From Nocardiaceae bacterium (GTDB lineage: Bacteria; Actinomycetota; Actinomycetes; Mycobacteriales; Mycobacteriaceae), in the NCBI GenBank assembly GCA_021372355.1, contig JAJFUQ010000281.1, positions 1 through 59,352 on the forward strand: 59,352 bases of DNA. Direction: 5' to 3'. The first letter of the stretch is position 1; each line of letters starts with the position of its first letter. Made by a program: the position numbers and the translations under genes. This document shows, piece after piece, positions 35,373 to 43,783 of the stretch. The notes beneath the pieces were generated by a model. The model did not search any database. It was not told where the DNA came from and worked only from the letters and a program-made list of their open reading frames with translations.

Positions 35373-36619
35373 TCGAAATCGTCGACTTCTTCGAAGGCTG
35401 ACGCCGCGTCGAACACCATCGCCGGACGGCCGTCATCTCCAGGCACCAGCGTCGGCTTGCCCGGTGGGCGCACGATCAGTTCGTGCAGCGCGCCTGCAGG
35501 CTTCTTCTCCGTCGCCGGTTTGAACAGCGGCTTGCCGAGCACCTTCTCCACCTGCGCAGGGCCCTTGAGCTTCCGCGGCTCGTAGAGCATGTCGATCACC
35601 TCATCGACACTGGTGTCAGGTGATTCGATCTTGGCAGCCGTCTCGAGAATCTTCGCCTCGGCTCCCGGGATGAAGGCTCGATCGCCTAACTTCCCCTCCA
35701 CGATCTTGTAGTCCCCGACGGGCCGACCGGACCGCACCTCGGCGAACGCGTAGCGCTGGATGTCCGAGCACCACGCCTTGATGTTCGGGATCACGGGCAG
35801 GATCTTGGCGATCTGCTCGTTGCCGAGCACGCCCGCGACGAACTTCTTCTGTGCGGCGCCAGCGACCGCGTCATCGAGATCGTCGAACTGATCGACCACG
35901 TCCTCAAACACGGACTGAGCGCGCGCCGCGCAGGTGCCGCGGATCTTGCAGAACGTGCACCACTCGCCCGGTGTGAACGGCGGGCTTGGTCCTTGCGCCC
36001 GCTCGTATGCGAGTTTGAGAACAGTCGTAGCCCAATTGAGAACGTATTCGAGAGACACGCGCCATGTATCGATGTGGTCGCGACGCGGCTGCACGATGCC
36101 GAGATCGAACTCCTCGATCTCGAACAGGTGGCCCCAGTCCCGATAGAACCCGAGCGCTTGGCCCAGTAGTTGCTCGTTGTCCTTCGCGAAGACGAGCATG
36201 CCGCCGTCTTTGAAGTCGCGCAGATACACGACGCCGTCATTCGCACGTGCGCCGTCGAGCGTGCCGAACGCGCCCGGCACCCACTCGGGGTATCGCACGC
36301 GCTGCTCGTTGAAGTCGATGCCCGGCAAGCCGTTGATGTGATCGATGAACGTCTGGGCGCTGTCGACGCGGGCCTGGTCGACGAGGAACTCTTGGGTGCT
36401 GCCGTCGACCTTGTTGACCGTGATCTTCTTGCCGAGGTAGTCCTTCGCCGGCACGTCGTGCTCGCGGCAGAACTCGACCAGCGAGTGCGTGGCCGTGCCG
36501 GACAGAGCGGCCTCGGTGTCCGTGTCCGGGAGTCCTCGCGTCGCCTGATCGGACGCAAGGCAGTTGATCTTCTGCTTGAGGGACGACGGGCCCCAGGCGT
36601 GGTGAGCTGCTTCGGTCAC
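35369..36619 (-). CDS. DUF2800-type RecB/Cas4-like nuclease
   Basis: The product has 416 residues from GTG 36619. Features of the PD-(D/E)xK fold of RecB/Cas4 enzymes are visible: G-T-A-T-H-S-L-V-E, a G-T-L-D-G site, then R-D-F-K-D-G. C-T-F-C-x5-C in the middle and an earlier Cys suggest an iron-sulfur cluster as in AddB and Cas4. It pairs with DUF2815 and may act in end processing or recombination. Confidence 0.85.
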   Translation of the reverse strand: MTEAAHHAWGPSSLKQKINCLASDQATRGLPDTDTEAALSGTATHSLVEFCREHDVPAKDYLGKKITVNKVDGSTQEFLVDQARVDSAQTFIDHINGLPGIDFNEQRVRYPEWVPGAFGTLDGARANDGVVYLRDFKDGGMLVFAKDNEQLLGQALGFYRDWGHLFEIEEFDLGIVQPRRDHIDTWRVSLEYVLNWATTVLKLAYERAQGPSPPFTPGEWCTFCKIRGTCAARAQSVFEDVVDQFDDLDDAVAGAAQKKFVAGVLGNEQIAKILPVIPNIKAWCSDIQRYAFAEVRSGRPVGDYKIVEGKLGDRAFIPGAEAKILETAAKIESPDTSVDEVIDMLYEPRKLKGPAQVEKVLGKPLFKPATEKKPAGALHELIVRPPGKPTLVPGDDGRPAMVFDAASAFEEVDDFE

Positions 36620-36879
36620 TTCGGCACCGCCACGAGCATCGGACTCGCCATCAGCTCGGCGTTGCGAATAAGCTGCTTGTGCAGCTCATCGTTCTGGCGC
36701 AGTAAGTGCCCGGCGAGTATCGTCATCTTGTCTTCCCCGGAGAGTCCCTCGATGTGCGCGAGGTCGAACACGCGTCGCACGAGCGGGTGCGTGTAGCTGG
36801 ATTTATTGATCGCGGCGCGCATGCGCTGCGGCGTATCGGCCACGAAGATGTCTTCGTGCACGGAAGTCCATCGTTTCAT
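36616..36879 (-). CDS. hypothetical helical protein
   Basis: The product has 87 residues from ATG 36879, beginning MKRWTSVHED. It is mostly helical with a long amphipathic C-terminal half. The stop overlaps the DUF2800 GTG and the start overlaps the preceding gene. No family was recognised. Confidence 0.55.
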   Translation of the reverse strand: MKRWTSVHEDIFVADTPQRMRAAINKSSYTHPLVRRVFDLAHIEGLSGEDKMTILAGHLLRQNDELHKQLIRNAELMASPMLVAVPK

Positions 36880-37412
36880 TCCCGTGACCTCTGCTTGAGT
36901 AAATCCACCTGCTCCTGCGACGCCGGCCATTCGCGCCACGGCACGAACTCGCCGCGCTTGGGCCAGAAGCCCCACTTCCGCTGATAGCTTGACGTGATCA
37001 CGAACGTCCAGAACGGTTTCTTCGAAACCGCGATGCCGCCGACCGGATGGCAAATTAGCGGCCGGTTCTTATGCGCGTCCACTGCGCGCCCGACGACAAT
37101 GTGTCGATACGTTGCGGGCCGATAGCTGAATCGCCAACCCCTCACCTTGTTCCAGTACCAGGAGCCGTCCGTCCGGAACGCCTTCTCCCAGTAGCTAGCC
37201 AGCGGGAACGTCAGGAACGAGAACGGATGGTCATGAGGGGCTCTATCGTCATCACCTCTGTGAAAGCAGTGCAGCCGAAGGGTCGGGCCGCCGACGTACA
37301 AGATGTAGCGATCGAGGTACGGCACTCCACCGTGATCGACGCGAGACTGCTCGTAGCCGAATCGGCGCCCTGCAAGCTCGAAGTACCAGAATCGATTTTT
37401 CCACTTGAACAT
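36876..37412 (-). CDS. cupin-like fold protein
   Basis: The product has 178 residues and is rich in aromatic residues. H-C-F-H-R-G-D-D-D-R-A-P-H-D-H-P-F looks like a metal-binding His cluster, with a later Y-R-H-I-V-V and a W-G-F-W motif. This pattern is known from small phage proteins with a double-stranded beta-helix fold. Substrate unknown. Confidence 0.6.
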   Translation of the reverse strand: MFKWKNRFWYFELAGRRFGYEQSRVDHGGVPYLDRYILYVGGPTLRLHCFHRGDDDRAPHDHPFSFLTFPLASYWEKAFRTDGSWYWNKVRGWRFSYRPATYRHIVVGRAVDAHKNRPLICHPVGGIAVSKKPFWTFVITSSYQRKWGFWPKRGEFVPWREWPASQEQVDLLKQRSRE

Positions 37413-37428
37413 CGGCGGCCCTCCTCTC

Positions 37429-37893
37429 TTACTTGGGCATCTGCGCGGCGCAGTCCGCGATGATCTTCTTGATCGCGTCCTGGTTCTCGTCCTTGAGTCC
37501 CGCGAGCGAGCTGAAGCCGGCCGCGGTCAGGATCTTGCGGCTGGCCTCGGGCGACTGCTTCGCCTTCTGCAGCGCGACCAGAGCCTTGCGGGCGTCATCG
37601 ACGGTCAGCTTCGTCTCGGCGACCGCGGCTTCCGGCTCCTCGTCGAAGCTGAAGTCGTCGGCAGCGGCCTTCTTGTCGGCCTCGGCCTCGGCCTTGGCAG
37701 CCGCGATATCCGCAACCTTCTTCTCATCGGCCGCCTTCTGCGCGGCCTTCTTCTCGGCAGCGGTCGGACCCTTGGGTGGCGCGCTCTGCGTACCGGTCGT
37801 CGGAGGCGGCGTCGCCTCGACGCGCGGCTTCACGAGCTCGATGAGTTGGCCGAGCAGTTTGTTGGTTTCGTCCAGTTTCGCTTCGATCGTCAT
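37429..37893 (-). CDS. coiled-coil protein with Ala/Lys-rich linker
   Basis: The product has 154 residues. A short N-terminal helix is followed by a Pro/Thr linker, a long Lys/Ala/Glu-rich helix and a compact C-terminal helical domain with G-F-S-S-L-A-G-L. It resembles phage proteins with unknown roles found near nucleases. No enzyme motif is visible. Confidence 0.5.
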   Translation of the reverse strand: MTIEAKLDETNKLLGQLIELVKPRVEATPPPTTGTQSAPPKGPTAAEKKAAQKAADEKKVADIAAAKAEAEADKKAAADDFSFDEEPEAAVAETKLTVDDARKALVALQKAKQSPEASRKILTAAGFSSLAGLKDENQDAIKKIIADCAAQMPK

Positions 37894-37900
37894 TGTCTAT

Positions 37901-38593
37901 CTACTCCTTCGGTTTGAAAATCTTCGAGCCACGGCTCAAGGGGGCTCCGGCCGCTTCGAGCTCTTCCTGTAAGAGCATCAAGGCGCGGATCGCCATGTAG
38001 GTCGAGTGCCGGATCACGGCACCGGTCGGACTGATCGACAGCTTCCCGCGCTGCAGGTAGTGGCGGATGATGCAGTGGGCGTGATCCGCCGACTTGCCGC
38101 GGCTCCAGTGCAGCGGCTCGCCGGGGTTGTGCTGGTCGTTCCCGTCCTGCAGCGCCTTCGCGATCTCGACCCAGGCCGAGTCGAAGTAGTCGAGAACGGC
38201 ACCGGCAGGCACAGCCTTGCGGGCATGTGCGTCGTTCGGCAACACGTCGTCTGCCGGCGTGTTGCTGCGATCGCGGACCGTGTGCGGCACGAACTTCGCC
38301 GTACCCGGCGCCACCTCCACGATCATGTCATCCCGGACGCCCGGCGTCGGCGGCGTCAGTTCAACGTGCCCCGGCCGGTACGTGAATGTCGGCTGATTCG
38401 GATCCGGCACGAATGTTGGATAGTCGCGCGGCGGCTCGAGAGCCGGAGGCCCTTTCCGGTACGGCGTGCCCGCATGCAAAGCAGCCGGCCGCGCCGGTAG
38501 CTCCGGCGGGATCGTTGGCAGGGTCGCGTTGTGCTCGACCTCCTCGACGCTGATCGCGCGGGGAGCAGAGGTGGGGCGATCGGATGTGACCAT
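37901..38593 (-). CDS. DUF5664-like (dATP/dGTP diphosphohydrolase N-terminal type) protein
   Basis: The product has 230 residues. The first 120 residues are Pro-rich and look disordered. The C-terminal half reads D-Y-F-D-S-A-W-V-E-I-A-K-A-L-Q-D-G, then H-W-S-R-G-K-S-A-D-H-A-H-C-I-I-R-H, like the DUF5664 family of phage proteins. The family is named after a putative nucleotide hydrolase, but activity in this form is unproven. Confidence 0.55.
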   Translation of the reverse strand: MVTSDRPTSAPRAISVEEVEHNATLPTIPPELPARPAALHAGTPYRKGPPALEPPRDYPTFVPDPNQPTFTYRPGHVELTPPTPGVRDDMIVEVAPGTAKFVPHTVRDRSNTPADDVLPNDAHARKAVPAGAVLDYFDSAWVEIAKALQDGNDQHNPGEPLHWSRGKSADHAHCIIRHYLQRGKLSISPTGAVIRHSTYMAIRALMLLQEELEAAGAPLSRGSKIFKPKE

Positions 38594-38594
38594 C

Positions 38595-38807
38595 TCACTT
38601 CACCTTCACGACGCCGGTCGTGCGCTTGAGCTTCAGTTTCTCGACCTTGACGAGCTTGTACGTCGCGACGAGACCTTCTTTCTCGTCGTAGCTGTCGACC
38701 GCTTCGTTGATGTCCTGGTAGGTCGGGAAGTAGACGTCATCGCCATCTTTCTCGACGGTCAGGTACTGCTCGTTCGGGAACGTCTCATTGATCGTATGCT
38801 TCTTCAT
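38595..38807 (-). CDS. small hypothetical protein
   Basis: The product has 70 residues, with an acidic middle and a Lys/Val-rich C-terminus. A GGAGAT site stands before its ATG. Its stop is one base from the next ATG. No family was recognised. Confidence 0.5.
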   Translation of the reverse strand: MKKHTINETFPNEQYLTVEKDGDDVYFPTYQDINEAVDSYDEKEGLVATYKLVKVEKLKLKRTTGVVKVK

Positions 38808-38820
38808 TGCACCATCTCCT

Positions 38821-39615
38821 TTAGTTAGCCAGTAACTGCGAACGCGCAGTCTTCTCGATCGTAGTCTGTTTCTCTCGGCTCCAGCCGCCGCAGTCCGTGC
38901 ATTGCATGCGACGGAATCGGCTCTGCTGCGTCACCTCGTAGCCGCGCCACTGAATGCGGTGCGACTTGCACTTCGGGCAGCGCGGACCGTGCCCCGGCTC
39001 ATAGGCAGCGAGATTCGGGTGGCTCTTGATCCAGGGCCGCAGGCGCAAGTACAGCTTCTCCGTAGCGACAACATCGCGCCAGTTGTACTTCCGCACCTCA
39101 GCGCGCACCTTCGGGTTGTCCTTGAGCGCTTCGAGCCACAGCTCAAAGCCGGGGAACTTCTTGTGCTTCGACTTCGGCACATCCGTCAGGTACTTCGACA
39201 GCCACTCGAGCCGGGTCGACGTAACGGCCGCAACACGCTTCGCCTCGTTCTTCGTGTCGATCACGCGAATCGGGCTGTAGGGCTTGTACCCTTCGATCAG
39301 GAAGCGCGCGTTGATCTTTCGAATGTCGAAGCGCTTGCCGTTCTGCGCGATGACGATGTCCGCCTCGTGAAGTAGCTTGTGCAGATTCTTGAGCAGGCGC
39401 TTGTCGTCACGGACCTTACTCTTGCCGCGGCCCAGCGTGTCCTCGTAGATCATGCCGGGCTCACCGAGCCACTTGGCCGCGTACGAGAGAATCGTCCACT
39501 CGACCGTGATCATGTCGAGTCCGATGTTCTGCTCCCAGATGTCCCAGAAGTAACCCTCAAACGGCAACGTCTCGATGTCGAGCGTGAGAATTCTGGGACC
39601 GGACTTCTTCTTCAT
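38821..39615 (-). CDS. RNase H-like 3'-5' exonuclease with C-terminal zinc ribbon
   Basis: The product has 264 residues. D-x-E of motif I is visible in L-T-L-D-I-E-T, then Q-N-G-K-R-F-D as motif II and a Y-N-W-R-D-V-V-A-T motif near the end of the fold. The C-terminus carries C-P-K-C and C-T-D-C pairs that would bind zinc. DnaQ-like enzymes of this type degrade or proofread DNA. ATG overlaps the upstream stop; the gene ends with one copy of TTAGTTAG. Confidence 0.75.
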   Translation of the reverse strand: MKKKSGPRILTLDIETLPFEGYFWDIWEQNIGLDMITVEWTILSYAAKWLGEPGMIYEDTLGRGKSKVRDDKRLLKNLHKLLHEADIVIAQNGKRFDIRKINARFLIEGYKPYSPIRVIDTKNEAKRVAAVTSTRLEWLSKYLTDVPKSKHKKFPGFELWLEALKDNPKVRAEVRKYNWRDVVATEKLYLRLRPWIKSHPNLAAYEPGHGPRCPKCKSHRIQWRGYEVTQQSRFRRMQCTDCGGWSREKQTTIEKTARSQLLAN

Positions 39616-39785
39616 TTGGCCCTCCGGGGCACGGCGGGGTTCTTGACGATCACCTGGGGCACGGTCTGCTCGCGGCGCATCGGGTTGCCGCAGGCAGTGC
39701 AGAAAATCCTCTTGTCGCGGTCCTTGATACGCCGGATCTCGGTGCGCTCATCGCCGCAATCGCACCTATACGAATAGATGGGCAT
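39612..39785 (-). CDS. FmdB-like zinc-ribbon protein
   Basis: The product has 57 residues from ATG 39785. It opens MPIYSYRCDCGD, and later has F-C-T-A-C-G-N-P-M-R, the two CxC/CxxC clusters of the FmdB/CxxC-CxxC-SSSS type. Such small ribbons may bind DNA or protein. Overlaps at both ends (ATGA with the exonuclease start) support it. Confidence 0.65.
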   Translation of the reverse strand: MPIYSYRCDCGDERTEIRRIKDRDKRIFCTACGNPMRREQTVPQVIVKNPAVPRRAK

Positions 39786-40167
39786 CGCCCATTGCCTCCC
39801 GGCACACGCCGTGCATCCAGGCGCGGGTACCGACACCCGGCTCGCCCGCGCGCTGCCACGCCAAGGACAGGATCCTGAAGATCGCGACGTTCCGCGCGCG
39901 GCCGTACATCTGGCCGGTGTAGGCACTGATGATGTCGGAGAAGGCTGCGACGTTCTCGGTCATCATCGCGTTGAACCAGCGGTCTTCGGGCGTCGCCTCT
40001 CTGCTCGGCGCGAACCCTTCCTCGATGACCTCGCGTTTGTGCGGCTTCGAGCCCGGGAACAGCCACGTCGTGACGCGCGTCAGGCGACCGCACTCATCGC
40101 GCTGGATCGTGCCGTAGAAAGGGAGTGACTCGACCCACTCGCGATCGTGTTCGGGGAATGGCTTCAA
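39766..40167 (-). CDS. hypothetical protein, conserved-looking
   Basis: The product has 133 residues from TTG 40167, whose TTGA overlaps the upstream stop. Helical and basic, with a W-F-N-A-M-M-T-E-N segment. No family was recognised. Confidence 0.5.
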   Translation of the reverse strand: MKPFPEHDREWVESLPFYGTIQRDECGRLTRVTTWLFPGSKPHKREVIEEGFAPSREATPEDRWFNAMMTENVAAFSDIISAYTGQMYGRARNVAIFRILSLAWQRAGEPGVGTRAWMHGVCREAMGDAHLFV

Positions 40168-40343
40168 GCGGTCTGCTCCTGCTTCGGCTCGACGTGGATG
40201 GGTTTCTCGAGCTTGTTCATCCGCTGCTCCAGCTGCTCGATGCGCTGCAGGTAGCTCCCGCCGCGACGGCTGACGCCATCGAGCCAGTCGCTCAGGCACA
40301 TCCCGAGCCAGAATCCGAAACAGGCCGCAAGTACGTACTTCAT
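40164..40343 (-). CDS. small single-pass membrane protein
   Basis: The product has 59 residues. ATG 40343 overlaps the helicase stop (ATGA). Residues 1-20 form a membrane helix (Y-V-L-A-A-C-F-G-F-W-L-G-M) and the rest a short coiled coil ending in a charged tail. Function unknown. Confidence 0.6.
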   Translation of the reverse strand: MKYVLAACFGFWLGMCLSDWLDGVSRRGGSYLQRIEQLEQRMNKLEKPIHVEPKQEQTA

Positions 40344-41725
40344 TCCGGCTCCTCCTCGTCGAAATCGCTCAGGATCTGCTCGGTCCGGGTCAGCGACACC
40401 ATCGTGCCGCCGTGGGACAGGTAGACGAACTCGGCACCGGCCAGCGTATCGAGGGTCCGGAAGGCGTTCTTGCCGCGGACGTCGCGCTCGCCGGGGCGGG
40501 CGACCTGGGACTCGGCGAACAGCTTCGTGACCTCGCTCACGGCGAGCGCTTGGCCTTCGGGTGCCATCTTCTTGATCAGGGCGTACATGGCCTGCTGGGC
40601 CGCGCCACGGGGCGCACGGGCCCGGGTCTTGGTCTCGGCGGCCCGATCCACCTGCTCCAGCACCAGGGACGTTACGTTTCGCCCATTGCCATCGTCATAC
40701 CCAAGATCAACCACGTCGGGTCGATAGTGGACGGGGGGCAGCTCGGGGCTGGACTTGAAGCGCTCTCGGGTGACTTGGACGGTGCCGTCGCCTTCGTTTC
40801 GTTTAACGATATACTCGGCATCCGTGTCCGCGCCAAGAGCTGACGCACCGCGAGCTCGGCTATCATCCGAGTGTCCGGTATGGGCAACAACAAGGACGGT
40901 TGCGTCAAAGCCTGTCTCCTTCCGCTTGAGGCCGTTGTCGAGCATGCCGATGAACTGCTTCACGGCGCTGTTCTCGTTCTCGTCCAGGCCCCCGGACAGC
41001 TTGCTGAACGTGTCGAGCACGAAGAGCACGGGCCGGATGCCGAGCGCCAAGCAGTCCTGCCGGATCATCTGCACGCCGTCCTTGTCGGACAGGTTCAGCC
41101 GGCGCTCGACGACATACAGCGGGATCGTGTGGATGGTGCGGTCGGGCGCGTACCGGCTGATCCATGCGAGCGCGCGGCGATCGAAGTCGCCGCCCTCGGC
41201 GGAGATCACGTAGACCGGCAGGTCCATCATCGCGATCCGCATCGCCCAGTCGAGGGCGATGAAGGACTTGTAGCTGCCGCGCTTGCCGACCAGGAGTGCG
41301 ATGACTCCGCGCTCGATGTAGTCCGGGATCAGCCAGCGCGGGATCGTAGGGTTCTTGAGCACGTCGCAGATGCGACGCGCCAGCGCTCCGGCGCCCTTGG
41401 TGTGATCGGCCGGGATCTGTTCCTCCGGCGCGAGCTCACCCAGGTCTTCGAACTCGTCCTCCACCATCTCGGCCTGCACTTCGGGCTGGCTCATGGCGAA
41501 GTCGTACATCGCGCGGTAGCTGGGTAGTTCCGTGACTGGTTTCCCCGGCGGTATGTCCTTGTCCAGATGGCCGAATTTCATCAACCTGACTAGATCCCAA
41601 GAATTCGACTGCCCTCTAGCCGCGCAAGAATCGTGGTGAATTTGAATCTTCAAATCGTTGTCGTAAACAACGCAACCTTCGGCGACCGATCCCTTGGAAT
41701 AGGTATAGCGTGCGAACTCCTTCAC
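40340..41725 (-). CDS. helicase part of a split primase-helicase (RepA-like RecA fold)
   Basis: The product has 461 residues from GTG 41725. The N-terminus (A-R-Y-T-Y-S-K-G-S-V-A-E-G-C-V-V-Y) is normally the middle of a primase-helicase and not a natural protein start. Walker A lies at residues 147-154 (G-K-R-G-S-Y-K-S), and Walker B follows as V-L-F-V-L-D-T, with a later A-H-T-G-H sensor. In related phages this is fused to the primase now at 42189-42932. The endonuclease VII gene lies between, overlapping this start by four bases (GTGA). Confidence 0.8.
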   Translation of the reverse strand: MKEFARYTYSKGSVAEGCVVYDNDLKIQIHHDSCAARGQSNSWDLVRLMKFGHLDKDIPPGKPVTELPSYRAMYDFAMSQPEVQAEMVEDEFEDLGELAPEEQIPADHTKGAGALARRICDVLKNPTIPRWLIPDYIERGVIALLVGKRGSYKSFIALDWAMRIAMMDLPVYVISAEGGDFDRRALAWISRYAPDRTIHTIPLYVVERRLNLSDKDGVQMIRQDCLALGIRPVLFVLDTFSKLSGGLDENENSAVKQFIGMLDNGLKRKETGFDATVLVVAHTGHSDDSRARGASALGADTDAEYIVKRNEGDGTVQVTRERFKSSPELPPVHYRPDVVDLGYDDGNGRNVTSLVLEQVDRAAETKTRARAPRGAAQQAMYALIKKMAPEGQALAVSEVTKLFAESQVARPGERDVRGKNAFRTLDTLAGAEFVYLSHGGTMVSLTRTEQILSDFDEEEPE

Positions 41726-42192
41726 AGGCTACCGCCCGCGCGGAGATAGCCAATCGCTGCTTCAAGCACTTCGATTCTCTCCTTACAATCGCCCAAGAGC
41801 CGATTGCATCGGCGGCAAAGCAACCCTCTTACGCAGATTCCGCACGAAATCTCCCCAGGGCAGCAGCTGTGATCGTGATCCACAGAGAGCGCCTTGCCCA
41901 GCGCACACGGCTCTTTGCAAATCGCGCACACGCCGCCATGCTTCGCTACCAATTTTTCAAAAGCCGGCACTGTGAGCCCGTATCTACTCTTACGGTGCAG
42001 AGCCCGAGATCGTTCGGAGCGCTTCTCCGGGTAGGCAGCGTTGCGAGCTGTCGCGCGCACCTTCGTGCAGGCAACACACAGAGCGCATGACGTGTACCGA
42101 ACAGTGGAGCGACACTTGGAACACGGCTTTCCTTGGTAGTGCTTTTTGCCCTCGAGCCGGGCCTCTGCGCGCTCCATTGAAGGCGCGGTCAT
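41722..42192 (-). CDS. endonuclease VII-like gene splitting the primase-helicase
   Basis: The product has 156 residues. C89/C92, the D-H-D-H core at 105-108 and C126/C129 are as in the family, with C-C-P-G-E-I-S-C-G-I-C-V-R-G-L-L-C near the end. It closely resembles the gene at 17698. Its ATG overlaps the primase stop (ATGA) and its stop overlaps the helicase start (GTGA). The heptamer CGAACTC occurs at both edges (41713-41719 and 42193-42199). It is probably a mobile insertion. Confidence 0.85.
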   Translation of the reverse strand: MTAPSMERAEARLEGKKHYQGKPCSKCRSTVRYTSCALCVACTKVRATARNAAYPEKRSERSRALHRKSRYGLTVPAFEKLVAKHGGVCAICKEPCALGKALSVDHDHSCCPGEISCGICVRGLLCRRCNRLLGDCKERIEVLEAAIGYLRAGGSL

Positions 42193-42932
42193 CGAACTCG
42201 CTCAAACGGCAGTTCGAAGCGGTCTATCGCTTCGGTGATGCTGAAAGCTCTACACCACGCGCCGATCACGCCGGGCTTCTCGGTCGGATCGACCTTCTCG
42301 CCTTGGGTCAGCGTGTCGTGGTCCGCGCGATGCGGCCAAGAGGACTTGTCGGTCCAGTCGACGTAAGTAGATAGCCAGTGATCGACGTCGATCCACTCGG
42401 TCATGGAGACACCGATACGTGCGGCGAACTTGGCGCCCGGCTTCACGGTCGGCATGTACATCATCTGCGCAGGCACATGGCTCTCGCGCGAGGCAAGCTC
42501 GATCCCGGAGAGCGCAGCCACGGCGCGGCTCACGGCTTGAAACTCGTCGATCGTTGCGGGGCGGGACAGCGGCATCACGACGCGGATGCGCGGCGCTTCA
42601 ACTGTATGGCTGGCCGTGGTGTACATCACGTGCGCGTACTTCGTGTACCGCGCCTTGATGTGGTTCGCCTGCTCCCGCGTGATGTGATCATAGTCGAGCG
42701 CGAGGCAGTGCCGCGCCACGAAGTTCTCGGTGTCGCGATGCCGGCCCTTGAACTCGGCGCAGCAGTACCAGCCGGCGGAAGACTTGTCAGTCGTGACCGG
42801 CGGCGTGCGCGTCAGGCGGTCGGTGAGCGCAGCCCAGGTGAGCTGCTCGACAGCGGTGATCCGCGCGAGGTGGACGTTGTTCGGGAGGGGCTTGCCGTCG
42901 CCGAAGCTGATGGTGAGGAGGCGGTCGCTCAC
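42189..42932 (-). CDS. primase part of a split primase-helicase
   Basis: The product has 247 residues from GTG 42932 (overlapping the upstream stop). A C-L-A-L-D-Y-D-H-I motif looks like the metal site of an archaeo-eukaryotic-type primase, and a later H-x-x-A-Q-M-M-Y-M-P-T and K-P-G-V-I-G-A-W-C-R-A-F-S-I-T-E-A-I are landmarks known in intact phage primase-helicases. In those the chain goes on into a R-Y-T-Y-type motif, here the start of the next-but-one gene. It synthesises primers for the family A polymerase. Confidence 0.75.
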   Translation of the reverse strand: MSDRLLTISFGDGKPLPNNVHLARITAVEQLTWAALTDRLTRTPPVTTDKSSAGWYCCAEFKGRHRDTENFVARHCLALDYDHITREQANHIKARYTKYAHVMYTTASHTVEAPRIRVVMPLSRPATIDEFQAVSRAVAALSGIELASRESHVPAQMMYMPTVKPGAKFAARIGVSMTEWIDVDHWLSTYVDWTDKSSWPHRADHDTLTQGEKVDPTEKPGVIGAWCRAFSITEAIDRFELPFERVR

Positions 42933-43111
42933 TCGACGGTGTCCGCCGAGAGGGTGCCTTGGCTGCGAGCGTCTTGGATGCGCTCGGCGCGACGGGTTAG
43001 AGCCTGCGCGGCCCGGTCGTTGCGGATGAAGGCGTCGACCGGCTCGGGGATACCGAGAACTTCTTCTTCAGATTCGAGCTCGTGGAAGCTCGAGAATTTC
43101 ATGGGCCTCAT
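42929..43111 (-). CDS. small hypothetical protein upstream of primase
   Basis: The product has 60 residues from ATG 43111; ATG 43102 is an alternative with a nearby GAGG. It is acidic at the N-terminus and basic and helical in the second half. Its stop overlaps the primase GTG. No family was recognised. Confidence 0.5.
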   Translation of the reverse strand: MRPMKFSSFHELESEEEVLGIPEPVDAFIRNDRAAQALTRRAERIQDARSQGTLSADTVE

Positions 43112-43129
43112 GAGCCCATATATCGCAAC

Positions 43130-43783
43130 TTAGCAGCTTTCTGATTCGCATCCTAACAATGTCCCCACTCGCGCGATGGCAGTGTGGACTTGGCGGAACG
43201 AAACGTCGTGCGCAGCCGCAATCTCTCGAATAGACTGCGGTTTCCCGTCGAACCCGTATGCGCGGCGCGCAACGTCTCTGTCGAACGGACCGAGGCGATC
43301 CAACAACCGTAGTGCGGTTTCTCTATTCATTGCGGTTTCCGGCGACGGGATCACTTCGTCTTCCGGATACGTAAGCATGTCGAGCCGCGTGACCTTGTCG
43401 TCTTCGTCTTCGTCGTCATCGCAGCCGGGCGACTCTGACTTGAACGGCTCTTGCAGACTGCTGACTTTGCCACCTCGGCGCGAGCCGCCAACGCCGCCGT
43501 TGCCCTCCCCCTGTAGGTGGCTAAGGATCTCAGTGCGTATCTTTCCAGAGACCCATGTACTGAAGGCGCCCTCCAGCGTGTCCCAACTCCGGACGGCGAG
43601 CCCCGCGGCTAGCAACCCTTCCTGCTTGAGATCGTCGTCCGCCCATCTACTGGGGTCGATCTCGCCGCGCTGGATCATGCGCTTGATCGTGAACTTCACC
43701 AGGGGCCGGGCCGCGAGCCACAGTGCGCCCCAGTCCTCCGCATCACGAGCCTTGGCTAACTCGTCGTTCGTCAGTTTTCGCAC
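43130..43783 (-). CDS. sigma-70-like transcription factor
   Basis: The product has 217 residues from GTG 43783. Residues about 25-95 resemble region 2 (D-D-L-K-Q-E-G-L-L-A-A, then F-S-T-W-V-S-G-K-I-R). An acidic linker follows (D-D-D-E-D-E-D-D). Residues about 160-215 resemble region 4 with a helix-turn-helix (S-I-R-E-I-A-A-A-H-D-V-S-F-R-Q-V-H). With no phage RNA polymerase seen, this factor may direct host polymerase to late promoters (inference). Promoters for it were not defined. Confidence 0.75.
   Translation of the reverse strand: MRKLTNDELAKARDAEDWGALWLAARPLVKFTIKRMIQRGEIDPSRWADDDLKQEGLLAAGLAVRSWDTLEGAFSTWVSGKIRTEILSHLQGEGNGGVGGSRRGGKVSSLQEPFKSESPGCDDDEDEDDKVTRLDMLTYPEDEVIPSPETAMNRETALRLLDRLGPFDRDVARRAYGFDGKPQSIREIAAAHDVSFRQVHTAIARVGTLLGCESESC

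Noticed and set aside
41722..42192. Group I intron or intein carrying the endonuclease VII gene
   Set aside because: The gene's start and stop codons overlap those of its neighbours, leaving no room for intron core sequences, and the flanking frames end and restart with proper codons; an intein would need one open frame.
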